Both the position numbers and the translations under genes were made by a program. A stretch of 64,000 nucleotides of DNA from positions 1-64,000 of the forward strand of contig SCOI01000024.1 in NCBI GenBank assembly GCA_005503085.1, written 5' to 3'. Numbering within the stretch: the first letter of the stretch is position 1; the number at the start of each line of letters is the position of its first letter. The notes under the pieces are model-generated. The model was not told where the DNA came from and searched no databases. It saw nothing but the letters and a program-made list of their open reading frames with translations. Origin of the DNA: Burkholderiales bacterium C2 (GTDB taxonomy: Bacteria; Pseudomonadota; Gammaproteobacteria; Burkholderiales; Burkholderiaceae_C). Shown here one piece after another: positions 1 to 7,105 of this stretch.

Positions 1-72
1 GGCTACGTCCCGCCTGCCGAGTTCGAAGCCAATTACCATCGTCACCGCGCTGGTCAGGCCGCGACCGTCTGA
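1..72 (+). CDS. IS3-family transposase, C-terminal end (partial)
   Basis: The window opens inside a reading frame ending at a TGA at 70-72. Its last 23 residues (start GYVPPAEFEANYH) match the usual end of the IS3-family OrfB integrase, where a G-Y-x-x-P-x-E-[FY] segment precedes the terminus. The rest of the gene, including the DDE catalytic residues, lies outside the window, so its integrity cannot be judged. It is followed at once by a typical IS3 terminal sequence. Confidence 0.75.
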   Translation, partial: GYVPPAEFEANYHRHRAGQAATV

Positions 73-112
73 CTTAAACCAACAGGCCTCCGCGGAACCC
101 GGGGCGATTCAG
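1..112 (+). mobile_element. Right end of an IS3-family insertion sequence
   Basis: After the transposase stop, the segment at about 86-112 (containing AACCCGGGGCGATTCAG) resembles the terminal inverted repeat of IS3-group elements, which commonly end in a CCGGGGCGGTTCA-like motif. The exact last base and any target-site duplication cannot be fixed because the left end is outside the window. The element abuts the attC-like hairpin at 152-220. Confidence 0.6.
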
Positions 113-151
113 TTTGAAGAGACGGACGCGAGTCTGCATCTACAAAGTGCG

Positions 152-220
152 GCGTAACCTCTCATTGCAGCGGACCTGCGCCAGCTTCGCTGGCTGGTCC
201 GCTTACCGTGCACATTAGCC
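152..220 (+). other. attC-like integron recombination site (degenerate)
   Basis: This 69-base segment begins with GCGTAAC (an R'' box of type RYYYAAC) and ends with ATTAGCC (cf. GTTRRRY, with the first G changed to A). Between them lies an imperfect hairpin. GCGGACC (170-176) pairs with GGTCCGC (196-202), and GCCAGC (180-185) pairs with GCTGGC (189-194) around a three-base loop, leaving unpaired bases between the two stems as attC sites do. The 3' arm GTCCGCTTACC resembles the usual L' arm GTCGGCTTAAC. No integrase gene is in view. Confidence 0.42.
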
Positions 221-237
221 CCCAGCACAGTCCTGCC

Positions 238-489
238 ATGACTATGCAGAAACATCGAAATGAACTTCCATTGGTGTCCGAGCAGGAGCTCACGGCGACC
301 GTCGCGCGAATGGAATCGCGGCTATCGGTGCACTCCAGTGCGCGGGTACGCAGTTTGTTCGAGAAATACCGCGCGCTGGTGGGGCGTTTCGAGACTGATC
401 TCGGTGCCTCGGCCAGAGATATTGCACTTGCCAGAGCGAGTGCTTTGATGCTCATCCAGGAGGTCGCACGCGATGAAGCAGCGGGCTAA
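238..489 (+). CDS. Small hypothetical protein, possible integron cassette ORF
   Basis: This is an 83-residue protein if it starts at the ATG at 238; a GTG at 208 would add ten residues but lies inside the attC-like site. It is charged and mostly helical in appearance, with no cysteines, no signal peptide and no family I recognise. Its TAA stop (487-489) is embedded in GGCTAAC, the first box of a second attC-like element, which is how integron cassettes are usually built. No clear Shine-Dalgarno sequence precedes the start, also common in cassettes. The overlapping antisense frame looks less natural. Confidence 0.45.
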   Translation: MTMQKHRNELPLVSEQELTATVARMESRLSVHSSARVRSLFEKYRALVGRFETDLGASARDIALARASALMLIQEVARDEAAG

Positions 490-597
490 CAGGTCGGTCG
501 ACTCGGACACGTTGCGGCAAGGGGCTGCGAGGTGCCATTGCGTATCCTTCACTTCGTGGCCCCTTGCCGCAACGTGCCGGGCACCTTTACGTTCAAC
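484..597 (+). other. Second attC-like site with an 18-bp perfect inverted repeat
   Basis: CACGTTGCGGCAAGGGGC at 508-525 is the exact reverse complement of 559-576, giving an 18-bp stem with a 33-base loop. Outside the stem, GGCTAAC (484-490) could be an R'' box and GTTCAAC (591-597) matches six of seven positions of the GTTRRRY R' box. The flanks AGGTCGGTCGACTCGG and CCGGGCACC are only partly complementary, as in attC outer arms. The same stem could be an ordinary transcription or mobile-element hairpin, so the attC reading is tentative. Confidence 0.4.
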
Positions 598-777
598 AGC
601 AAGAGAAAGCATGCCCTCAAGCGGGCCTAGAGCACCATCCACATCACGAACTGACGCGCGGTCTAGCCCATCGCTCGAGCACCGGATCGCTACGGCGGGC
701 CAAGCCGTTTCGCAGCAGTGATCCGGTTGGTTTGAACATGAGACTTCACAACCCGCGTCCCACTCCTTGGAGCTTCA

Positions 778-1188
778 ATGAAAATCACCGTGTCCACCGT
801 CGTCGCAGCCCCCATCGCTGAGGTCTGGCGCAGGTACAGCTCGCCCGACGACATCAAGATTTGGAACACTGCGTCCCCAGATTGGCACACCACGGCGTCC
901 ACAGTCGATCTCCGTGTGGGCGGCAAGTTCTCATCTCGCATGGAGGCGAAGGACGGCTCCTTTGGCTTCGACTTTGAAGGCGAGTACACGCAGGTCACGC
1001 CGCACAAACTCATCGAATACACATTTGGCGATCGCGTCGGATTGGTGGAGTTTTCGGAAGGCCCCGCCGGTGTCACGGTCACGGTGACGTTCGACAGCGA
1101 GGACAGCCACTCCGAGGAGGATCAGCGCAGCGGCTGGCAGGCAATCCTGGACAACTTCGCACGCCACGTTTCGGCACGCAAAGACTGA
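778..1188 (+). CDS. SRPBCC family protein (AHSA1-like)
   Basis: A 136-residue START/SRPBCC-fold protein. The opening MKITVSTVVAAPIAEVWRR, the early W-N-x-A-S-x-D-W segment and the central GGKFSSRMEAKDGSFGFDFEG are hallmarks of the AHSA1-like (Hsp90 ATPase activator homologue) group, and the C-terminal helix runs GWQAILDNFARHV. Members bind hydrophobic ligands in a helix-grip cavity; the ligand here is unknown. It probably acts in the cytoplasm, with no signal peptide. The start follows TTGGAG by five bases. From base 825 on, the gene is duplicated at 3956-4319 with a few substitutions, but only this copy keeps the N-terminus. Confidence 0.85.
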   Translation: MKITVSTVVAAPIAEVWRRYSSPDDIKIWNTASPDWHTTASTVDLRVGGKFSSRMEAKDGSFGFDFEGEYTQVTPHKLIEYTFGDRVGLVEFSEGPAGVTVTVTFDSEDSHSEEDQRSGWQAILDNFARHVSARKD

Positions 1189-1915
1189 ACGTCGCTGGCG
1201 TCACCGTCGCATTCATGCGGGCGATGCTCAGTTCGAGAAATGCACCGACCGAGGGCTGAGTCTTCCACCGCAGGGAAATGGATCTCCCCAAGCATTTCTT
1301 CGCTTCATGCCCCCACTCGTCTTCACCATTGCTGGGCCCGGCACCGAGTACGGCATCGATCCGGTCAGTCTGCGCGCAGTCGCTCTCGATCCGACGACCA
1401 TGCGAGCGATCGCAACGGATCTGGCGCGCTCCAGCGAGGCAGCCGAGGATGCTGGCCAGGCGGCCTCCAGGAAGAGCCAGGCCGCCTTCATGCTTGCGAC
1501 TGCCGGTGCCGCCGCGTCGGCAGAGTGCCTGCTCCGTGATGCGCTGCGCACGCAAGCAAGCGGTCCTGTGCGCCCGCTTGTCGTGTCGAGGCTCAGGCTG
1601 GTCCAGGTGCTTCAGGAACTGGGCCGGCCGGCCGAAGCGCTCAGCGAGGCCAGAGCGGCCCTCGCCGCCGTGCGCAGCACGCCGGCGCTCGCCGAGCTTG
1701 AGGACTTCGCGCTTCATCACAACGGCAAGGCCCTGCTGCAGGCCGGCGACACGGCGCAAGCCCTCCAGGTGCTCGGCGAGGCCCTGCGGCTGCGCCGGCA
1801 CAAAGGGGACGAACTGCTGATCCGGTCCAGCGAGATGGCGATCAGCGCCGCCATGCAGGACGGGCGGGCAGACCCGTGAGACCCCACAAGTCGGCGCCGA
1901 ACTGTGTCTGAAGAA
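825..1915 (+). repeat. Long direct repeat A, copy 1
   Basis: This 1091-base block covers most of the SRPBCC gene, the TPR gene and 36 bases after it. It recurs at 3956-5046 with a constant offset of 3131 bases and about 16 differences counted by eye (roughly 1.5%). Homology starts at CTGGCGCAGG and stops after CTGAAGAA, where the two copies run into unrelated sequence. Confidence 0.9.
1307..1879 (+). CDS. Tetratricopeptide-repeat-like helical protein, copy 1
   Basis: A 190-residue, alanine-rich, all-helical protein with TPR-like helix pairs in its C-terminal two thirds. One pair includes LRLVQVLQELGRPAEALSEA (about residues 97-116), another ALLQAGDTAQALQVLGEAL. TPRs generally mediate protein contacts; no partner is evident. 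There is no signal peptide or catalytic motif. It lies 118 bases after the SRPBCC gene and may share its transcript. The start lacks a good ribosome-binding site, so an internal start is possible. A near-identical paralogue is at 4438-5010, differing at three residues near the end. Confidence 0.7.
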   Translation: MPPLVFTIAGPGTEYGIDPVSLRAVALDPTTMRAIATDLARSSEAAEDAGQAASRKSQAAFMLATAGAAASAECLLRDALRTQASGPVRPLVVSRLRLVQVLQELGRPAEALSEARAALAAVRSTPALAELEDFALHHNGKALLQAGDTAQALQVLGEALRLRRHKGDELLIRSSEMAISAAMQDGRADP

Positions 1916-1924
1916 GCCGTTCAC

Positions 1925-2818
1925 CTATCCCTTGTCAGGCCCAAACTCGGCGAGCGCAAACTCAAGAAAGCGGCTGAGCTTGGGCAGGGGCTGCCTGTCC
2001 CTGGGGTAGACCATGTGCACCTGGCGTGGTGGCGGGCAGTAGGCCGGCAGAAGCTCGACCAGACGCCCGGCGGCGACGTCATCGGCCAGCATCGCCGCGT
2101 GCTGCATGACGATGCCGAATCCTTCGAGCGCCGCCATGCGCAGCGCCAGGCTGTTGTTGGATTGGAAGCGGCTCACAGGCCAGCCGCGCGCCGGGGTCTC
2201 GCTGCGACCCAGCGCCCAGCCGCCTTTCTTGGACCAATGGGTGAATCCGAGGCACTGGTGCTCGCTCAGCTCATCGGGATGGCGCGGCGTGCCGTGCCGG
2301 CGCAGATAGGCAGGGGCCGCGCAGATCATCACCCGATAGTCCCCGAGGCGACGGGCCACCAACGCGGAGTCGGTCAGCTTGCCGATGCGAAATGCCAGGT
2401 CAAAGCCCTCGTCAATGATGTCAACGACCCGGTCGTTCAGGATCAGTTCCACCTGAACCTCGGGCTGTAGTTCCAGAAAGCGGGTCAGCGCCGGTGCCAG
2501 CACCACCGTGCCCAATGACACCGGAGCATTGATGCGCAACTTGCCCTTGGCGGTGCTGCGCAACTGCGCGGCACCGGATTCTGCGGCCTGCACCTGATCC
2601 AGGATCAGCCGACACTGCTCCAGATACAGACGCCCCGGCTCTGTCAGGCTTTGGCGTCGCGTGGTTCGGGTCAGCAGCCGTGCGCCCAGGCGCTCTTCCA
2701 GCTGGCGAATGTGCTTGCCCGCCATCGGCGGCGAAATATTGAACACCTCGGCGGCCGCGCTCAGGCTGCCCTTGTCCACCGTCGCCACAAACACGGCCAT
2801 GCTCAGCAATCGGTCCAT
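1925..2818 (-). CDS. LysR family transcriptional regulator
   Basis: A 297-residue LysR-type regulator. Residues 1-60 form the winged HTH (FVATVDKGSLSAAAEVFNIS, then the recognition helix and LEERLGARLLTRTTRR), followed by a linker helix and a substrate-binding domain from about residue 90. It belongs to the subgroup with the C-terminal FQSNNSLALRMAALEGFGI segment. It is divergent from the SDR gene at 2958 across an AT-rich 139-base gap, the standard arrangement for a LysR protein controlling its neighbour. The inducer is unknown. It and the SDR gene sit exactly between the two copies of the duplicated block and are not themselves duplicated. Confidence 0.93.
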   Translation of the reverse strand: MDRLLSMAVFVATVDKGSLSAAAEVFNISPPMAGKHIRQLEERLGARLLTRTTRRQSLTEPGRLYLEQCRLILDQVQAAESGAAQLRSTAKGKLRINAPVSLGTVVLAPALTRFLELQPEVQVELILNDRVVDIIDEGFDLAFRIGKLTDSALVARRLGDYRVMICAAPAYLRRHGTPRHPDELSEHQCLGFTHWSKKGGWALGRSETPARGWPVSRFQSNNSLALRMAALEGFGIVMQHAAMLADDVAAGRLVELLPAYCPPPRQVHMVYPRDRQPLPKLSRFLEFALAEFGPDKG

Positions 2819-2957
2819 GCCGGCCGCTCCTCAATTAAAAACTGCTGGTTTTATGTGATGTGAATGTATCGTTATTTATCTCAAAAAGAATGCAATCAAC
2901 AATTCGCTCCATGCCATCCCGGCATCGCAGATTCTTCTCAATCCAGCAGGGGCGAAC

Positions 2958-3557
2958 ATGAAGGTTATCGTAGTAGGGGCCAGTGGCACCATCGGCCAAG
3001 CCGTCGTCAAGGAACTGGCCCAGCGCCACGACATCATCCAGGCCAGCCGCCACAACGTCACGCATCCGGTGGACATCACCCGACCCGAGAGCATTGCGGC
3101 CCTGTTTGAAAAAGTGGGGCCGGTGGACGCCGTGGTGGCCGCCGTCGGCGACATCCACTTTGGCCCGCTTGCCGAGATGACGGGCGAGCAGTTCCGCCTT
3201 GGACTCAACAGCAAGCTGATGGGACAGGTCGAGTTGGTCTTGCAGGGGCAGAGGTTTCTGAACGACGGGGGCTCGTTCACCCTGACCAGCGGCATTGCCG
3301 TTGACGCGTCGATACGCAACATCGTCAACGCTTCGGCAGTCAACCGCGCCCTGGAGGGATTTGCAGTGGGCTCGGCCCTCGAACTGAGTCGTGGTCAGCG
3401 CATCAATGTTGTGAGCCCGACCGTGCTGACCGAATCCATGCCCACCTACGGACCTTACTTTGTCGGCTTTGAATCCGTGCCCGCCGCCCGGGTGGCCCTG
3501 GCCTACGCCCGCAGCGTGGATGGTGCCGGCACGGGCAAGATCTACCGCGTCTGGTAG
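2958..3557 (+). CDS. Short-chain dehydrogenase-like protein lacking YxxxK
   Basis: A 199-residue Rossmann-fold SDR. The GASGTIG cofactor motif at residues 7-13 and the S of FTLTSGIAVD are present, and the C-terminal INVVSPTVLTESM fits the family. Where the catalytic Tyr-x-x-x-Lys should be, the sequence reads NASAVNRALEGF, so both catalytic residues are absent. Some short SDR-like proteins of this type are known and act on poorly defined substrates. GGGGC precedes the ATG. Divergent LysR control is likely. A hairpin follows the stop by one base. Confidence 0.85.
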   Translation: MKVIVVGASGTIGQAVVKELAQRHDIIQASRHNVTHPVDITRPESIAALFEKVGPVDAVVAAVGDIHFGPLAEMTGEQFRLGLNSKLMGQVELVLQGQRFLNDGGSFTLTSGIAVDASIRNIVNASAVNRALEGFAVGSALELSRGQRINVVSPTVLTESMPTYGPYFVGFESVPAARVALAYARSVDGAGTGKIYRVW

Positions 3558-3558
3558 T

Positions 3559-3578
3559 CGGGCAGGTCAGCCTGCCCG
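3559..3578 (+). terminator. Candidate hairpin terminator after the SDR gene
   Basis: CGGGCAGG (3559-3566) pairs perfectly with CCTGCCCG (3571-3578) around a TCAG loop, directly after the SDR stop codon. There is no following T-tract, so it would be a weak intrinsic terminator or an mRNA-stabilising hairpin. Confidence 0.4.
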
Positions 3579-3588
3579 TGCCTTCGAG

Positions 3589-3958
3589 CGCTCAATACCC
3601 CAGCGCCAAGCCACTATTGCGCCGCGGATCATTGGCGCCGTAGAAGCGGTTCTTGCCGACCGGCTTGCCGCCCAGCGAGGGCGCGCCGATCAGGATGGCG
3701 GCCATGTGGTTGGCGGGCTGTGGCGCGCCGAGCTTGTGGCCCTTGGCTTCGAGCAGCGCACGGGTGTCGGGCGAGAGCGCGAAGGTCTCGACATTGGTCA
3801 GGTCGGGCAGCCACTGCTGGTGAAAGCGCGGCGCATCGACCGCCTCCTGCACCGTCATGCCGTAGTCGATCACATTGAGCAGCGAGTGCAGCACGGCCGT
3901 GATGATGCGGCTGCCGCCGGGCGTGCCGACCACCATCACCGGCTGGCCATCCTTGCTG
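3589..3958 (-). repeat. Direct repeat B, copy 1 (GGT 3' end)
   Basis: These 370 bases recur at 5150-5519 and I see no difference between the copies. The block covers the last part of the gamma-glutamyltransferase gene. It ends at CTG (3956-3958), where repeat A copy 2 begins. Confidence 0.9.
3592..3958 (-). pseudogene. Gamma-glutamyltransferase C-terminal fragment
   Basis: This fragment encodes the last 121 or so residues of the gamma-glutamyltransferase found intact at 5153-6940, from ASKDGQPVMVVGTPGGSR to the stop (the first residue or two arise from the junction). It lacks the signal peptide, the whole large subunit and the catalytic threonine, so it cannot be an active enzyme. Upstream, the frame runs into antisense SRPBCC sequence at the junction at 3956-3958. 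It is best read as a leftover of tandem duplication. Confidence 0.9.
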
Positions 3959-4319
3959 GCGCAGGTACAGCTCGCCCGACGACATCAAGATTTGGAACAC
4001 TGCGTCCCCAGATTGGCACACCACGGCGTCCACAGTCGATCTCCGTGTGGGCGGCAAGTTCTCATCTCGCATGGAGGCGAAGGACGGCTCCTTTGGCTTC
4101 GACTTTGAAGGCGAGTACACGCAGGTCACGCCGCACAAACTCATCGAATACACATTTGGCGATCGCATCGGATTGGTGGAGTTTTCGGAAGGTCCCGCCG
4201 GTGTCACGGTCACGGTGACATTCGACAGCGAGGACAGCCACTCCGAGGAGGCTCAGCGCAGCGGCTGGCAGGCAATCCTGGACAACTTCGCACGCCACGT
4301 TTCGGCACGCAAAGACTGA
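3959..4319 (+). pseudogene. 5'-truncated SRPBCC gene
   Basis: Copy of the SRPBCC gene from codon 17 onward, missing its start codon, ribosome-binding site and first strand. An internal ATG at 4047 could give a 90-residue product, but it would lack part of the fold. Compared with the full copy it has Ile for Val in FGDRVGL and Ala for Asp in SEEDQRS. It is joined to the GGT fragment, so it is probably non-functional. Confidence 0.85.
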
Positions 4320-4437
4320 ACGTCGCTGGCGTCACCGTCGCATTCATGCGGGCGATGCTCAGGTCGAGAAATGCACCGACCGAGGGCTGAGTCTTCCACC
4401 GCAGGGAAATGGATCTCCCCAAGCATTTCTTCGCTCC

Positions 4438-5010
4438 ATGCCTCCACTCGTCTTCACCATTGCTGGGCCTGGCACCGAGTACGGCATCGATCCGGTCAGT
4501 CTGCGCGCAGTCGCTCTCGATCCGACGACCATGCGAGCGATCGCAACGGATCTGGCGCGCTCCAGCGAGGCAGCCGAGGATGCTGGCCAGGCCGCCTCCA
4601 GGAAGAGCCAGGCCGCCTTCATGCTTGCGACTGCCGGCGCCGCCGCGTCGGCAGAGTGCCTGCTCCGTGATGCGCTGCGCACGCAAGCAAGCGGTCCTGT
4701 GCGCCCGCTTGTCGTGTCGAGGCTCAGGCTGGTCCAGGTGCTTCAGGAACTGGGCCGGCCGGCCGAAGCGCTCAGCGAGGCCAGAGCGGCCCTCGCCGCC
4801 GTGCGCAGCACGCCGGCGCTCGCCGAGCTTGAGGACTTCGCGCTTCATCACACCGGCAAGGCCCTGCTGCAGGCCGGCGACAAGGCGCAAGCCATCCAGG
4901 TGCTCGGCGAGGCGTTGAGGCTGCGCCGGCACAAAGGGGACGAACTGCTGATCCGGTCCAGCGAGATGGCGATCAGCGCCGCCATGCAGGACGGGCGGGC
5001 AGACCCGTGA
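4438..5010 (+). CDS. Tetratricopeptide-repeat-like helical protein, copy 2
   Basis: This 190-residue paralogue of the protein at 1307-1879 is intact from start to stop. I see three amino-acid changes (N to T, T to K, L to I), all in the C-terminal TPR-like helices, and the remaining base changes are mostly silent. That pattern suggests the copy stayed under some selection or that the duplication is recent. Its promoter situation differs from copy 1, because the upstream SRPBCC copy is truncated. Function is unknown. Confidence 0.7.
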   Translation: MPPLVFTIAGPGTEYGIDPVSLRAVALDPTTMRAIATDLARSSEAAEDAGQAASRKSQAAFMLATAGAAASAECLLRDALRTQASGPVRPLVVSRLRLVQVLQELGRPAEALSEARAALAAVRSTPALAELEDFALHHTGKALLQAGDKAQAIQVLGEALRLRRHKGDELLIRSSEMAISAAMQDGRADP

Positions 5011-5149
5011 GACCCCACAAGTCGGCGCCGAACTGTGTCTGAAGAACCGCTTGCGATCGAGCGCCGCCCGGGCAAGCAGACCTTCACCCCATCGCCTGCG
5101 ATCAACAAGCCCAGCCCGGCCAAGCCGCTCCGAGTCAGTCGCGGCTCCC

Positions 5150-5519
5150 CGCTCAATACCCCAGCGCCAAGCCACTATTGCGCCGCGGATCATTGGCGCC
5201 GTAGAAGCGGTTCTTGCCGACCGGCTTGCCGCCCAGCGAGGGCGCGCCGATCAGGATGGCGGCCATGTGGTTGGCGGGCTGTGGCGCGCCGAGCTTGTGG
5301 CCCTTGGCTTCGAGCAGCGCACGGGTGTCGGGCGAGAGCGCGAAGGTCTCGACATTGGTCAGGTCGGGCAGCCACTGCTGGTGAAAGCGCGGCGCATCGA
5401 CCGCCTCCTGCACCGTCATGCCGTAGTCGATCACATTGAGCAGCGAGTGCAGCACGGCCGTGATGATGCGGCTGCCGCCGGGCGTGCCGACCACCATCAC
5501 CGGCTGGCCATCCTTGCTG
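5150..5519 (-). repeat. Direct repeat B, copy 2 (inside intact GGT)
   Basis: Parental copy of the 370-base block at 3589-3958, offset 1561. Here the sequence continues past 5519 into the rest of the gamma-glutamyltransferase gene. Confidence 0.9.
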
Positions 5520-6940
5520 ACGATGGTCGGGCTCATCGAGGACAGCGGGCGCTTGCCCGGGGCGATGGCATTGGCCTCGCCCTGCACCAGGCCGTAGATA
5601 TTGGGCACGCCGATCTTGGCGGTGAAGTCGTCCATCTCATTGTTCAGCAGCACGCCGGTGCCGGCGGCCGTGACCTTGGCGCCGAACCAGTCGTTCAGCG
5701 TGTAGGTCACCGAGACCGCATTGCCCCAGCGGTCGGCGATCGAGTAGTGCGTGGTGTTGCTGCCCTCGTGCGGCGCGACGCCGGGCTTGATGTCCTTGGA
5801 GACGCCGGCCTTGTTCGGGTCGATCACCGCGCGGATCTGCGCGGCATAGGCCTTGTCGGTCAACCGCGCGATCGGGTTCTTGACGAAGTCGGGGTCGCCC
5901 AGATAGCTGTTGCGGTCCACATAGGCATGGCGCATTGCCTCGATCTGGTGGTGCACCGCCTGGGCCGAGCGGAAGCCCCAGTCCTTCAGCGGGTAGCCCT
6001 CCAGGATGTTGAGCATCTCGCAGATGATGACGCCGCCGGAACTCGGCGGCGGCGCCGAGATCACGCGCAGGCCGCGGTAATCGCACTCGATCGGCGCGAT
6101 CTCGCGGGTCGTGTACTGGTCCAGATCCGCCTGGGTGATGATGCCGCCGCCGCCCTGGCTGCTCTTGACCAGGGCCGCAGCGACCGCGCCCTTGTAGAAG
6201 CCGGCCAGGCCCTGGGCGCTGATCGCCTTCAGCGTGCGTGCCAGGTCTTGCTGCACCAGCTTGTCGCCGACCTCGAAGGGCTCGCCGCCCTTCTTCAGAA
6301 AGATCGCCGCCGAGGCCGGGTCCTTGCGGAAATCGGCGGTCGCGGTGCGCAGCATCTCGATATCGCCCTGGTTCAGCACAAAGCCCTGCTCGGCCAGCGC
6401 GACGGCCGGCGCCAGCAGGGCGGGGCGCTTCAGCGTGCCGTACTTCTCGCGCGCGTATTCCAGGCCCGAGACGCTGCCGGGCACGCCCACGGCCAGATGG
6501 CCATGGGTGCTCAGGCCCTTGATGACGTTGCCGTCCTTGTCGAGGTACATGTTTGCGGTCGCGGCCAGCGGCGCCTTCTCCCGGAAGTCCAGAAAGGTCT
6601 TGCGCCCGTCGGCCAGCTGCAGCGTCATGAAGCCGCCGCCACCCAGATTGCCGGCGGCCGGATAGACCACGGCCAACGCATAACCGACGGCCACCGCCGC
6701 ATCGATCGCATTGCCGCCATCCTTCAGCACGTCGACGCCGACCCGGGTCGCCAGATGCTGGGCGGTCACCACCATGCCGTTCTCGGCGGCCACCGGCGCG
6801 GCCGAGGCGGCCTGGGCCTGCGGCGCCAGCAGCAGCATGCCGCCGGAGCCGGCCAGCAGGCAGGCGGCGGCCAGGCGCAGCAGCCTGTGGCGCTGTCGTG
6901 GGTGGGCGGTTGCTGGGGATGGGGCCGCGGCTTCGGTCAT
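5153..6940 (-). CDS. ggt: Gamma-glutamyltransferase
   Basis: A 595-residue Ntn-hydrolase precursor that cleaves gamma-glutamyl bonds such as those of glutathione in the periplasm. The start at 6940 is chosen over upstream in-frame codons because AAGGAG lies ten bases before it and a signal peptide follows (LLRLAAACLLAGSGGMLLLA, cleaved near AQA). The large subunit has the AIDAAVAVGYALAVVYPAAGN and NLGGGGFM motifs. Autoprocessing should occur before the Thr of GSNTTHYSIAD, the nucleophile of the small subunit, which also has the RPLSSMSPT and VVGTPGGSRI motifs. The length is normal for the family. Confidence 0.95.
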   Translation of the reverse strand: MTEAAAPSPATAHPRQRHRLLRLAAACLLAGSGGMLLLAPQAQAASAAPVAAENGMVVTAQHLATRVGVDVLKDGGNAIDAAVAVGYALAVVYPAAGNLGGGGFMTLQLADGRKTFLDFREKAPLAATANMYLDKDGNVIKGLSTHGHLAVGVPGSVSGLEYAREKYGTLKRPALLAPAVALAEQGFVLNQGDIEMLRTATADFRKDPASAAIFLKKGGEPFEVGDKLVQQDLARTLKAISAQGLAGFYKGAVAAALVKSSQGGGGIITQADLDQYTTREIAPIECDYRGLRVISAPPPSSGGVIICEMLNILEGYPLKDWGFRSAQAVHHQIEAMRHAYVDRNSYLGDPDFVKNPIARLTDKAYAAQIRAVIDPNKAGVSKDIKPGVAPHEGSNTTHYSIADRWGNAVSVTYTLNDWFGAKVTAAGTGVLLNNEMDDFTAKIGVPNIYGLVQGEANAIAPGKRPLSSMSPTIVSKDGQPVMVVGTPGGSRIITAVLHSLLNVIDYGMTVQEAVDAPRFHQQWLPDLTNVETFALSPDTRALLEAKGHKLGAPQPANHMAAILIGAPSLGGKPVGKNRFYGANDPRRNSGLALGY

Positions 6941-7081
6941 CGGAACGCTCCTTGCTGGTCGGCCCGCGCCTTCGCGGGCGGTGTGACGATGGGTATGGCG
7001 GAGCCAGTGTAGGCCGACGCCGCAGCGCATCCGGTAAGCTCGCGCCGGCCCGGCCGCGACCGGGCGCCTGAGGAGCAAGCC

Positions 7082-7105
7082 ATGAGTTCGAATCTGTGCC
7101 CGTGA
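7082..7105 (+). CDS. Seven-codon leader ORF overlapping the kinase start
   Basis: A strong GAGGAG site precedes ATG at 7082, but that frame stops after seven codons (MSSNLCP) at TGA 7103-7105. The stop overlaps the GTG at 7102, which is in frame with the sensor kinase, in a GTGA arrangement. This could couple kinase translation to the leader. Alternatively, a frameshift has split the original kinase N-terminus. Confidence 0.4.
   Translation: MSSNLCP

Larger units (their letters stand above)
3956..5046 (+). repeat. Long direct repeat A, copy 2
   Basis: Second copy of 825-1915, offset 3131. It is joined on its left to the GGT fragment at a CTG triplet shared by both parents. On its right it runs into 103 bases of unique sequence (5047-5149) instead of the LysR/SDR pair. 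Confidence 0.9.

Noticed and set aside
1079-1924. 281-codon minus frame across SRPBCC/TPR copy 1 (and its longer equivalent at 4210-5193)
   Set aside because: The frame is preserved in both copies, but so are the sense genes. The translation is Arg/Gly/Ala-rich with no domain, and the sense frames have better family signals.
5051-7012. 653-codon open frame antisense to the GGT gene
   Set aside because: The opposite strand encodes a complete gamma-glutamyltransferase with a ribosome site and catalytic Thr.
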